Shown: positions 39,702-47,038 of the stretch, piece after piece
Layout of the letters: each line of letters starts with the position of its first letter
How positions within the stretch are numbered: the stretch's first letter is position 1
NCBI GenBank assembly: GCA_036555755.1
Contig: DATBKS010000078.1
Span: 1 to 64,000 of the forward strand
Direction: 5' to 3'
DNA from: JAICJR01 sp036555755
Lineage (GTDB): Bacteria; Actinomycetota; Thermoleophilia; Solirubrobacterales; Thermoleophilaceae
Length of the DNA stretch: 64,000 bases
Position numbers and translations under genes: made by a program
The notes under the pieces: generated by a model
Told to the model about the DNA's origin: nothing
Databases searched by the model: none
The model's input: only the letters and a program-made list of their open reading frames with translations

Positions 39702-40605
39702 GGCAAACGGCAGGACCAGCCAGCGCGGCATGGGTCGCGGCCTGGCGGCGCTGCTCACGAATGGCGGTAATGGGGGAGAGGCGGCGCCGGCGCTGCGCGA
39801 GCTCGCTATCGAGCTCATCCGCCCCAATCCCAAGCAGCCGCGCAACGAGTTCGACGGCGAGAGCCTGCTCGCGCTTTCTGAGTCGATCAAGGCGCGCGGC
39901 GTCCTCCAACCGCTCGTGGTGCGCCCGCTCCCCGGCGGCAGCTACGAGCTGATCGCGGGCGAGCGGCGGCTGCGCGCCGCAAAGCTCGCCGGCCTCGAGC
40001 AGGTGCCGGGCATCGTGCGCGAGACCAAGGAGGGCGACCGCCTCGAACTCGCGCTCATCGAGAACATGGCGCGCGAGGACCTGAACCCGATCGAGGAGGC
40101 GCGCGCCTGCGCGACCCTCGTCGACGACCTCGGCGTGACCAAGGAAGAGCTCGGCCGCCGCGTCGGCCGCAGCCGCGTGGCGATCTCGAATGCCGTCCGG
40201 CTGCTCGATTTGCCCGACGAGGCGCAGGCGATGATCCAGGCGGGCGAGCTGACCGCCGGCCACGGCCGCGCGCTGCTCCTCTGCAAGGACCACACCGCGC
40301 GCCGCAAGCTTGCGCGCGAAGCGCGCGACCGCGACTGGTCCGTGCGCGAGACCGAGCGCCACGCAAAGGAAGCCCAGGGCAAGGCGAGCGAGCCGCGCGG
40401 TGGAGGACGCCAGGTCGTCATCCACCCAGACCTGGCCGACCTCCTCGCCGCCGCCGAGGACGCCCTCAGCGCGGCGCTTGGCAGAGAGGCGAAGGTCACC
40501 CCGAAAGGGAGCGGCTGCAAGGTGGAGTTCCAGCTCGACGACGCGCGCGAAGCGGTCGACCTGGCCGAGCGTATCGGCGGTCGACAGCAGAGCAGAGCCG
40601 CCTAG
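39694..40605 (+). CDS. parB: Chromosome-partitioning protein ParB (Spo0J), CTPase
   Basis: The 303-residue protein starts with a ParA-stimulating N-terminus (RGMGRGLAALLTN), then the CTP-binding ParB/Srx domain (IRPNPKQPRNEFD, LIAGERRLRAAKLAGL, IENMAREDLNPIEEA), an HTH (KEELGRRVGRSRVAISNAVR) for parS, and a C-terminal dimer domain (about 240-300). The GERR and ENxxRxDLNPIEEA boxes are those of the CTP-gated clamp. Start is GTG. Candidate target sites are at 38014-38069. Confidence 0.96.
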   Translation: MAEANGRTSQRGMGRGLAALLTNGGNGGEAAPALRELAIELIRPNPKQPRNEFDGESLLALSESIKARGVLQPLVVRPLPGGSYELIAGERRLRAAKLAGLEQVPGIVRETKEGDRLELALIENMAREDLNPIEEARACATLVDDLGVTKEELGRRVGRSRVAISNAVRLLDLPDEAQAMIQAGELTAGHGRALLLCKDHTARRKLAREARDRDWSVRETERHAKEAQGKASEPRGGGRQVVIHPDLADLLAAAEDALSAALGREAKVTPKGSGCKVEFQLDDAREAVDLAERIGGRQQSRAA

Positions 40606-40655
40606 CCCGCCACCGGGCGGGGCCACTACCGATCGCTACAATCGGCCGTCGGAAC

Positions 40656-40729
<74 letters not shown>

Positions 40730-40749
40730 TTCGAGCGGATGCCGCGCAG

Positions 40750-41244
40750 CTAGATCTCCGCGAGCAGGGCCGCCTTCTTCGTCTCGAACTCTTCGTCGGT
40801 GAGCACGCCCGACGCGTGTAGCTCGTCGAGCTTCTTGAGCCGGTCGAGCGGATCCACGGCAGCAGGAGCCGCGGCCGCCGCCATCGGATTGCCGACGCCC
40901 GTGAGCGTCTCGGCGGCCTCGCCGAACAGCATGCGGATCTGCTGGCGACCCTCCTCGTCGTGCACCTCGGCGTAGGCCCAGCTCTCCTGATCGGTGGGGT
41001 CGTAGAACACTGGGTAGCGGTCGCCTGCCCGCGGGATCGCCGCGCGGCTGACGGTGCTCGTCTTGCTCGCCTCGAACGGTGGGGTGCTGTCGAGCGGCTC
41101 GATGCGGAAGTCCATTCGGACGCGCAGGTCGAGCTCGTTGATGGTGACTCCCGTGTCGTGAACCGCCAGCACGACGCCGACCGCTCGAGAACCGCTCTCG
41201 AACAGGTTCTTCGCCTTCTCCTTCTTGCCTCGACCGAAGGCCAT
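40750..41244 (-). CDS. SHOCT-domain protein
   Basis: The 164-residue protein has a beta-rich N-terminal part (RAVGVVLAVHDTGVTINELD, RVRMDFRIEPLDS, YPVFYDPTDQESWAY), an Ala-rich linker, and a C-terminal SHOCT motif (DRLKKLDELHASGVLTDEEF). SHOCT domains are short oligomerisation modules at the ends of many bacterial proteins. A family role is not known. The basic GRGKKEKAKN start and lack of a membrane helix suggest a cytosolic protein. A Shine-Dalgarno sequence (AAGGAGAGG) precedes the ATG. It is divergent from the antiporter leader. Confidence 0.8.
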   Translation of the reverse strand: MAFGRGKKEKAKNLFESGSRAVGVVLAVHDTGVTINELDLRVRMDFRIEPLDSTPPFEASKTSTVSRAAIPRAGDRYPVFYDPTDQESWAYAEVHDEEGRQQIRMLFGEAAETLTGVGNPMAAAAAPAAVDPLDRLKKLDELHASGVLTDEEFETKKAALLAEI

Positions 41245-41261
41245 CGCCTCTCCTTGGTTTG

Positions 41262-41385
41262 GGGGCCAGTGCGCGCGAGTGGCGCGAGCCTAACCCACCG
41301 CGGGTGCGCGGGGAAAGGGCTACTCAGCGGCCCGCGGCTATCGTCTGTGCCCTCACTGGCCCCGCGCGCCACCCGCGGGGTTTTT
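41262..41385 (+). promoter_or_regulatory. Candidate cation-sensing riboswitch with competing terminator
   Basis: A closing stem of 10 bp forms between GGGGCCAGTG (41262-41271) and CACTGGCCCC (41354-41363). Inside, CCGCGGG (41298-41304) pairs with CCCGCGG (41331-41337), and GAGTGG (41277-41282) can pair with CTACTC (41320-41325) as a pseudoknot with one G-U. The CCCC at 41360-41363 also forms the 5' arm of an intrinsic terminator (41360-41366 with 41374-41380, then five T). The two folds exclude each other, as in riboswitches. The gene downstream is a cation/proton antiporter. The inner sequence recalls the nhaA-type (lithium or sodium) motifs as I remember them; the class is not proven. Confidence 0.65.
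41360..41385 (+). terminator. Intrinsic terminator in the antiporter leader
   Basis: CCCCGCG and CGCGGGG form a 7-bp GC stem with a 7-nt loop, followed directly by TTTTT. It lies 34 nt before the antiporter start codon, so it would act as an attenuator rather than an operon end. Confidence 0.8.
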
Positions 41386-41418
41386 CGTCCCTGGAGGCAG
41401 CCCGTGGAAGGTGAGTAG

Positions 41419-43218
41419 GTGGACGTAGGACGGCTCATGCTCATTGCGGGCGCCCTGCTCGCAGTCGGTCTTGCCGCCTCGCTGGCGGCTCCCCGCTTGC
41501 GGGTTCCGGGACTCGTGCTCTTCCTCGGGATCGGGATGGCGATCGGCTCCGAGGGCCTCGGCTGGATCGACTTCGACAATTACGAGCTGGCGCGCGCGAT
41601 CGGCATCGTGGCGCTCGCGCTGATCCTGTTCGAGGGCGGCCTCGCCGCCGGCTTTGACGAGATCCGGCCCGTCCTCGGCAGCGCCGTCAGCCTTGCGATC
41701 CTCGGCACCCTGGTCACCGCCTTGATCGGCGGCTTTCTCGCGGCGTGGCTGTTCAACTTCGACACGCTCGACGGCCTGCTCGTCGGCTCGATCATCGCTT
41801 CGACGGACGGCGCCGCGATCTTCGCCATCCTGCGTGGATCGACCCTCAGGCGGCGCCTTGCCCGAACGCTCGAGGGCGAGGCCGGCCTCAACGATCCCGT
41901 TGCCGTGCTCCTCGTCCTCGGCTTCATGGACTGGATCCAGAAGCCGGGCTACGGCGCGGCCGACATGCTGCTCCTCTTCGTCCGCGAGCTGGGCATCGGA
42001 CTGGTGGTCGGCCTCGCGGTGGGGTGGGCTGCCACCCGCGGCCTTCAGCGCACGCGCCTCGCGTCGACGGGCCTCTACCCGGTCGCTTCGCTCGCCACCG
42101 CCGCGCTCGCATACGGCCTCGCCGACTTCGCCCACGGCTCCGGGTTCCTCGCCGTCTACCTCGCGGGCCTCTGGCTGGGCTCCACGCCCATCCCCGCCAA
42201 GCGCACCATCACCGCGTTCCACGATGGCCTCGCCTGGCTCGCGCAGCTCACTATGTTCCTCACCCTCGGGCTGCTGATATTCCCTTCCGAGCTCGGGGAC
42301 GTCGCGGTCGAGGGAACGACCCTCGCGATCCTCACCGCGGTCCTGGCGCGTCCCATCGGCACCGCGATCGCCACCGCCTTCTCCGGCTTCAATGGCCGCG
42401 AGCGGTTCATCCTCGGCTGGGCGGGTCTGCGCGGTGCCGTGCCCGTCGTGCTTGCCACCTTCCCGGTGATCCACGGCATCGCCGACAGCGTCAAGTTCTT
42501 CGACATCGTCTTCTTCGCGGTGCTGCTCTCGACGCTGCTTCAGGGCACTACGTTCGAGCCGCTCGCCCGCTGGTTGAAGGTCACCTCCGCGGTGGCCGCC
42601 CTGCCGAGGCCGCTCGCGGAAACCGGCACGATCAGACGGCTCGGCGCCGAGGTGGCCGAATACCCCGTCGGCCCGGAGGACGCGATCGTGGGTCTGCGCG
42701 TACGCGAGCTCGGGATGCCACGCGACGCGCTGCTCAACGTGATCGTGCGTGGCCAGCAGGCGATCCCGCCGCGAGGCTCCACCCGCATCGAGGCCGGCGA
42801 CCGCCTGCACGTGCTCGTTCGGCAGGAGGCCGCGATCGACTTCACATACCTGCTCGAGCGCTGGCGCACCGGACCGATCGGCAGGCAGCGCCGGGCCCGG
42901 CGACCGATCACGGGCACCCAGCCGATCCACACCACCCGGCCGTGGTCCGACCGCCTCGACCAGGGGGACGTGAGCCACCCCTCGCGCCTCGGCGGGGTCA
43001 GCGTGATCGATCAGCTCCGCACGCGGCGCGACGGCAAGCCGGGCGCCCTCGTGCTGCTCGACGACGGCCGCTACGGCGTGAGTGGCACGGCGGTGATCAT
43101 CGGCGGCCCGCGCGAGGTGCAGGACAGCGCGCGGCGCAAGATCCGCCACGCTGCCGACGACTCAGAGCGCGCCTGGTGGCGCGAGGTCGTGGGCGCGCTC
43201 GCCGCACCCGAGGACTAG
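41419..43218 (+). CDS. CPA1-type cation/proton antiporter with TrkA_C domain
   Basis: The 599-residue protein has about twelve membrane helices (1-390) of the Na+/H+ or K+/H+ exchanger fold, with the ion-site region EGEAGLNDPVAVLLVL (the ND motif) and GWAGLRGAVPVVLATFP. A TrkA_C/RCK-C-like domain follows (about 420-500: VGLRVRELGMPRDALLNVI, STRIEAGDRLHVLVRQEA), and a C-terminal domain of unknown type ends the protein. This layout is that of NhaP2/CvrA potassium/proton antiporters, with nucleotide or ligand control through TrkA_C. Start GTG with GGAAGGTGAG upstream. The riboswitch-like leader suggests control by ion level. Potassium or sodium specificity cannot be told. Confidence 0.9.
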   Translation: MDVGRLMLIAGALLAVGLAASLAAPRLRVPGLVLFLGIGMAIGSEGLGWIDFDNYELARAIGIVALALILFEGGLAAGFDEIRPVLGSAVSLAILGTLVTALIGGFLAAWLFNFDTLDGLLVGSIIASTDGAAIFAILRGSTLRRRLARTLEGEAGLNDPVAVLLVLGFMDWIQKPGYGAADMLLLFVRELGIGLVVGLAVGWAATRGLQRTRLASTGLYPVASLATAALAYGLADFAHGSGFLAVYLAGLWLGSTPIPAKRTITAFHDGLAWLAQLTMFLTLGLLIFPSELGDVAVEGTTLAILTAVLARPIGTAIATAFSGFNGRERFILGWAGLRGAVPVVLATFPVIHGIADSVKFFDIVFFAVLLSTLLQGTTFEPLARWLKVTSAVAALPRPLAETGTIRRLGAEVAEYPVGPEDAIVGLRVRELGMPRDALLNVIVRGQQAIPPRGSTRIEAGDRLHVLVRQEAAIDFTYLLERWRTGPIGRQRRARRPITGTQPIHTTRPWSDRLDQGDVSHPSRLGGVSVIDQLRTRRDGKPGALVLLDDGRYGVSGTAVIIGGPREVQDSARRKIRHAADDSERAWWREVVGALAAPED

Positions 43219-43640
43219 AAGAACTTGTAGCGCGTCCGGTTGAGCGTGAAGCCGTGGCCCGACTTGTTCGAGCAGGTCAGGCCGGTCGTCTTCGAGGTGC
43301 ACGTGAATGGTCCGTAGTGGTGCGTCGTGCCGTAGGCGAGCACGGCGGCGTGCGCGTCGAAGACGCTGTCCGATACGCACAGCGCGTGCGCCCTCCCGCG
43401 CGGGTTCACGCCGAACGACGTGCCCCAGCCGAACTGGCAGCCGTTCGGCTTCGGCGCTTGGTGCTTCAGCTTGCGGACGTCGCAGCGCAGCATGTCGGTC
43501 TTGCCGAAGTGCTCGCGCGCGCAGTAGATGTTCTTCGACGGCGTCCGGAACGAGGTGAGCCCGTTCGCCCCTGGAGCGCCCGCCGGCGCCAGGCCGGCGA
43601 CAACCGTGAGCGCGAGTACACATGCGAGGGCCAGCCGCAT
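43215..43640 (-). CDS. Secreted Cys-containing protein (DUF6636-like)
   Basis: The 141-residue protein has a Sec signal peptide (MRLALACVLALTVVAGLAPA, cleavage probably in the Ala/Gly-rich part near residue 25) and a mature part with six Cys: FRTPSKNIYCARE, LRCDVRKLKHQAP, NGCQFGWGTSFGVNPRG, LCVSDS, FTCTSKTTGLTCSN. The PSxNIxC opening and the RCD, CQFGWG pattern fit the actinobacterial secreted family I know as DUF6636, of unknown function. Three disulfides are likely. Its end overlaps the antiporter end by 4 nt (convergent). Confidence 0.72.
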   Translation of the reverse strand: MRLALACVLALTVVAGLAPAGAPGANGLTSFRTPSKNIYCAREHFGKTDMLRCDVRKLKHQAPKPNGCQFGWGTSFGVNPRGRAHALCVSDSVFDAHAAVLAYGTTHHYGPFTCTSKTTGLTCSNKSGHGFTLNRTRYKFF

Positions 43641-43671
43641 GGGCCTATTCTGCACGTAACAGGCGAGTGCC

Positions 43672-43700
43672 GAAAGCCCCGGACGCAAACCGGGGCTTTC
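43672..43700. terminator. Stem-loop after the sigma-factor gene
   Basis: GAAAGCCCCGG (43672-43682) pairs perfectly with CCGGGGCTTTC (43690-43700), 11 bp with a 7-nt loop. On the minus strand it follows the sigma gene stop by 4 nt but has no long T-run; on the plus strand it is followed by GTCTTTATT. It most likely ends or protects the sigma-factor mRNA. Confidence 0.7.
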
Positions 43701-43704
43701 GTCT

Positions 43705-44508
43705 TTATTCGCCGACGCCGGCGCGCAGCTTCTCGAGGGCGCGGCGAATGAGCCGCGACACGTGCATCTGGGAGACGCCGATCCGGTCCGCGATCTCCGA
43801 CTGCGTGAGATCCTCGACGAAGCGCATGTGCAGCACGAGCCGGTCGCGCTCCGGCAGCGCCCGCAGCTCGGGCGCGAGCGTGGCCGTGTACTCGGCGAGC
43901 TCGTAGCCGGGGTCCTCGCCGCCAAGCGTGTTGACGAACTCCTCCGCCTCGCCGTCGTCCGACCCGCTGCGCGGCGCCTCGAGCGAGACGCTGTCGTAGG
44001 CGGTCGCCGCCTCCATCGCCTCGAGCACCTCCTCGTGGGTGAACTCGGTGGCCGCCGCGATCTCCGCAGGGGTGGGGGAGCGGCCGAGGTTGCGCGACAG
44101 CTCGCTCACCGCACGGTTCACCTCGAGCGCGCGCTCCTGCATCCCGCGCGGGACATGCACCGCCCAGCCGACGTCGCGGAAGTAGCGCTTGAGCTCGCCG
44201 AGGATTGTCGGCACGGCGAACGAGGAGAACGCGGTGCCGCGACTCGGGTCGAAGCGGTCGACCGCCTTGACGAGTCCCATGCTCGCGACCTGCAAGAGGT
44301 CATCGAGCGGCTCGTCCTGGCGCTCGTAGCGGCGGGCAAGTTGGCGCGCCAGCGGCAGGAAGCGCTCGATCAAGGCCTCGCGCGCGGCCTGGTCGCCGTT
44401 CTGCTGATAGGCCGCCAGAAGGCGCAGGTCCTCGCGAATCCGGTCCTTATCGCCGCGGCGCGCACCGCCGGGGCTACGATCCCTCAACAACGGGATCCCG
44501 CCTGACAC
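43705..44508 (-). CDS. SigB/SigF/SigG-family RNA polymerase sigma factor
   Basis: The 267-residue protein has region 2 (LIERFLPLARQLARRYERQD, LLQVASMGLVKAVDRFDPS, FSSFAVPTILGELKRYFRD), region 3 (RSPTPAEIAAATEF) and region 4 (LPERDRLVLHMRFVEDLTQS, RIGVSQMHVSRLIRRAL). The GTAFSSFAVPTILGEL string is the mark of the SigB/SigF stress and sporulation group, with no region 1.1. It would control general stress genes. No anti-sigma or anti-anti-sigma gene is adjacent. A promoter that fits this group lies at 44574-44598, before the divergent ANTAR gene. Confidence 0.93.
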   Translation of the reverse strand: MSGGIPLLRDRSPGGARRGDKDRIREDLRLLAAYQQNGDQAAREALIERFLPLARQLARRYERQDEPLDDLLQVASMGLVKAVDRFDPSRGTAFSSFAVPTILGELKRYFRDVGWAVHVPRGMQERALEVNRAVSELSRNLGRSPTPAEIAAATEFTHEEVLEAMEAATAYDSVSLEAPRSGSDDGEAEEFVNTLGGEDPGYELAEYTATLAPELRALPERDRLVLHMRFVEDLTQSEIADRIGVSQMHVSRLIRRALEKLRAGVGE

Positions 44509-44550
44509 GTTGGCTTGCTGAGAGATATGCGCGCCCCCTTGACCAAAAAG

Positions 44551-44576
44551 AACCTGGAAGACCGGAGCGCCAGGTT
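44551..44576. promoter_or_regulatory. Inverted repeat AACCTGG-N12-CCAGGTT
   Basis: A perfect 7-bp inverted repeat with a 12-nt spacer lies in the 145-nt divergent region and overlaps the -35 part of the candidate stress promoter. It is a plausible operator or a leader stem for either gene. Confidence 0.4.
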
Positions 44577-44598
44577 TCTGGGGCGCGAGTTAGGGTGG
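44574..44598 (+). promoter_or_regulatory. Candidate SigB/SigF-type promoter GTTTCT-N13-GGGTGG
   Basis: The spacing and the two boxes resemble the GTTT...GGGTAT promoters read by SigB/SigF sigma factors. It lies 55 nt before the ANTAR gene start, next to the sigma gene itself. Confidence 0.3.
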
Positions 44599-44653
44599 CG
44601 TGCTGCTGGGCCTTACCCCAAGGTGAAAATAGCAGTCAACCAAGAGGTTGGCG

Positions 44654-45256
44654 ATGAGTGACTCAGACGGGGCGAAGGCCCTCAACGTGCTGGTTGCCGA
44701 CGAGGACCATCAGGCGCTCGACAACCTGGCGCAGCTCCTCCACGGCCTCGGCCACAAGGTGTCGGCGCGCGCTGTTGGCGTCAGCGAGGTGTCACGGGAG
44801 ATCGATGAGGACGAGCCCGACGTCGCGTTGGTGAAGCTGCACGACGACGACGAGCACGCGCTTGACCTGATCGAGGAGATCGTCGACGAGGCGATGTGTC
44901 CCGTGATTGCGCTCATGGAGGTTCCCGAGGCGGACTTCATCAGCCGCGCGGCCGAGCGCGGGATCTACGCGTACGTGCAGCCGGTGACGGCCGAGACCGT
45001 GCAGGGCGCACTCGAGGTCGCGCTGCGCCGCCACGCCGAAGTCGAGCACCTGAGCGAAGAGGTGGGGCAGCTCGAGGGCGCGATCCAACGCCGCGCGGTG
45101 ATCGAGCGAGCCAAGGGGATCCTGATGGAGCGGCACTCGCTCGACGACCGCGATGCGTTCGAACTGCTCCGCTCACACGCGCGTGCGAACAATCGCAAGC
45201 TCGTGGACGTCGCGGCCGCGGTGGCCGACGGGCACCTGCTTCTCCCGCGCGAGTAG
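44654..45256 (+). CDS. ANTAR-domain response regulator with degenerate receiver
   Basis: The 200-residue protein has a receiver-like domain (about 10-125; VLVADEDHQALDNLAQLLHG) and a C-terminal ANTAR helix bundle (about 140-195; RAVIERAKGILMERHSLDDR, FELLRSHARANNRKLVDVA). ANTAR domains bind paired RNA hexaloop hairpins and cause antitermination. The conserved phospho-acceptor Asp is replaced: the stretch is DVALVKLHDDD with Lys where Asp is expected, so control is not by normal phosphorylation. The ATG at 44654 follows AGAGG, which lies in a small CAACC/GGTTG hairpin. It is divergent from the stress sigma gene. Confidence 0.88.
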   Translation: MSDSDGAKALNVLVADEDHQALDNLAQLLHGLGHKVSARAVGVSEVSREIDEDEPDVALVKLHDDDEHALDLIEEIVDEAMCPVIALMEVPEADFISRAAERGIYAYVQPVTAETVQGALEVALRRHAEVEHLSEEVGQLEGAIQRRAVIERAKGILMERHSLDDRDAFELLRSHARANNRKLVDVAAAVADGHLLLPRE

Positions 45257-45268
45257 GAGAGGCGCGCT

Positions 45269-45913
45269 CTAGCCGAGCAGCGTTTCGCCGAGTCGCTCGC
45301 GCAGCTCCGCGACCGATTCGAATACGGCGCACGCTCCCGCCTCGCGTAGCTCCGCTTCGGCGAAGCCGCCGGTGACGACCGCGATCGTTTCGACGCCCGC
45401 GTTCGCGGCCGCCTTCACGTCCCACGGCGTGTCGCCGACCATCACGGCGTCATCGCCGCCGGCCTTCTCGCGCGCCGTCTCCACGAGGTCGGGCTCCGGC
45501 TTGGTTGCCTCGACATCGGCAGAGCTGGTCCAGTCGTCCGCCAGGTCGCGCGCGTCGAGCAGGTCGAGGTAGTGGTCCACCTCATCTTGCTTCGCCGACG
45601 ACGCCAGCACGACCGTGTGCCCGCGCTCTTTGAGATCGACGATCAGCTGCCGTGCGCCCTGCATCGGCTCCACCTCCTCGATCAGCGCGAGGTAGAGCGC
45701 CTTCTCGGCTGTGCGGATGTCGTCGCCCAGCTTCTCCTCGACCTCGTCGCCGGCGAGTGCGGCCACGAGCTGGTCGCCGCCCATGCCGATGTGGCGGTGG
45801 ATGCGCCAGATCGGGAGCACCACTCCGTGCTGGCGGAAGGCGCGGTACCAGGCGACCGCATGGTGGTAGTTCGTGTCAACGAGCGTGCCGTCGATGTCGA
45901 GGATCGCGATCAC
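45269..45913 (-). CDS. HAD-superfamily phosphatase
   Basis: The 214-residue protein has HAD motif I (ILDIDGTLVDTN), a helical cap, motif II (VVLASSAKQDEVDHY), Lys of motif III (DVEATKPEPDLVETA) and motif IV (AVMVGDTPWDVKAAANAG). It belongs to the phosphoglycolate phosphatase/beta-phosphoglucomutase type that removes phosphate from small metabolites, but the substrate is unknown. The GTG start overlaps the stop of the topoisomerase IB gene by 4 nt (GTGA), so the two are coexpressed. A damage-clearing role with topoisomerase is only a guess. Confidence 0.87.
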   Translation of the reverse strand: MIAILDIDGTLVDTNYHHAVAWYRAFRQHGVVLPIWRIHRHIGMGGDQLVAALAGDEVEEKLGDDIRTAEKALYLALIEEVEPMQGARQLIVDLKERGHTVVLASSAKQDEVDHYLDLLDARDLADDWTSSADVEATKPEPDLVETAREKAGGDDAVMVGDTPWDVKAAANAGVETIAVVTGGFAEAELREAGACAVFESVAELRERLGETLLG

Positions 45914-46962
45914 GCCGCCTTCTCCAGCGCCGGAGAACGGGTGTCGTTCTCGATCAGGTCGAGCACGGCGTCCTCGACGGCACCCTGCAGCGCCGCGTTG
46001 TCCGACTCGACCGACTCCACGAACTCGGGCAGCACGCCGCCGATCGTCAAGCCGCCCTGGAAGCGGTCGAACACGCGTGGGTCGATGTACGAGTTGCGGC
46101 ACACCGCGGGGGTGTTACCCAGGTAGTGGGCTACTTCCTTCACCGCGCGCGTGGCGGCGCGCTTGCGGGCGTTCTTGGACTGCTTCGACTGCCCGGACAC
46201 AGCCAGCGCCACCGCCGCCAGCACGGTGGCGTTCCACGTGCGGAAGTCCTTGGCGGAGAAGTCGCCGCCGGTGACCTCCTTCACGTATGCGTTGATGTCG
46301 GCCGAGCGGACGTCGCGCCAGCGGCCGCCGTTCTTGTAGGCGAGCAGCTCGTCGCCCCCGCCGCGGCGGCGCTTGAGCTCGCGCACCACCTTCACCACGT
46401 CTGGGTCGACCAGCGACTGCACCCGCCGCTGACCGCTCTTCGCCGGGTAGTCGAATGTGATCGCTCCGGAGCGCTCCACGGTCACGTGCTCCCTGCGCAT
46501 GGTGGCGAGGCCGTAGCTCTCGTTCTCCACCGCGTAGTCCTCGCCGCCGACGCGGAAGAAGCCGCGGTCGAGCAGCCGCACGGCGCAGGCGAGCACGCGC
46601 TCGCGGTTCATGCTGCGCTTGCGCAGGTCCCGCGCAACCCTCTCGCGCATCTGTGGCAGCGAGCGCGCGAAGTCGATCATCTCGTCGAACTTCTCCTGGT
46701 CGCGCCGGGCGCGCCACTGCGGGTGGTAGAGGTACTGCTTGCGCCCTGCGGCGTCGACGCCGGTGGCCTGGAGGTGGCCGAGCTCGTCTGAGCAGATCCA
46801 CACGTCCTTCCACGCCGGCGGAATCCGCAGCTCGTCGATCCGCGTGAGCACGGCCTGACGGCGCACCTTGTTGCCGTTCCCGTTCAGGTACTCAAAGCCC
46901 TTCCCGCGGCGCCGGCGGCGTATGCCGGGGCCGGAGCAATCGGATTTGCGCAAGCGAGGCAT
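45910..46962 (-). CDS. DNA topoisomerase IB (poxvirus type)
   Basis: The 350-residue protein relaxes supercoils through a 3'-phosphotyrosyl intermediate. It has an N-terminal DNA-clamping domain (GKGFEYLNGNG, IPPAWKDVWICSDELGHLQA, DAAGRKQYLYHPQWR) and a catalytic domain with the Arg/Lys residues (RREHVTVE, LLAYKNGGRWRDV), DFRTWNAT and the Tyr nucleophile in NTPAVCRNSYIDPRV. Such short topoisomerases occur in some soil bacteria, often with UV/oxidative-stress genes. The ATG at 46962 was preferred; an upstream start would add 17 residues. It is divergent from a helicase gene. Confidence 0.92.
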   Translation of the reverse strand: MPRLRKSDCSGPGIRRRRRGKGFEYLNGNGNKVRRQAVLTRIDELRIPPAWKDVWICSDELGHLQATGVDAAGRKQYLYHPQWRARRDQEKFDEMIDFARSLPQMRERVARDLRKRSMNRERVLACAVRLLDRGFFRVGGEDYAVENESYGLATMRREHVTVERSGAITFDYPAKSGQRRVQSLVDPDVVKVVRELKRRRGGGDELLAYKNGGRWRDVRSADINAYVKEVTGGDFSAKDFRTWNATVLAAVALAVSGQSKQSKNARKRAATRAVKEVAHYLGNTPAVCRNSYIDPRVFDRFQGGLTIGGVLPEFVESVESDNAALQGAVEDAVLDLIENDTRSPALEKAA

Positions 46963-47025
46963 GGGACCCGAATCATTCCCCCGCATAGCGCGGGGAAACC
47001 CCGTTTGAGGCATGCGGTGGGCGCG

Positions 47026-47031
47026 TATCCT
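47026..47031 (+). promoter_or_regulatory. Candidate -10 element TATCCT of the helicase gene
   Basis: TATCCT fits TANNNT and ends 7 nt before the ATG at 47039. No Shine-Dalgarno sequence is present. This supports the 47039 start and a leaderless mRNA over the upstream ATG at 47012. Confidence 0.45.
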
Positions 47032-47038
47032 TGGCTCG

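Noticed and set aside
41262..41385. ydaO/yuaA cyclic-di-AMP riboswitch
   Set aside because: The conserved GGGGUUAAUC-type and paired GNCGAA elements are not visible. The core looks more like cation-sensing motifs, though this needs a covariance search.
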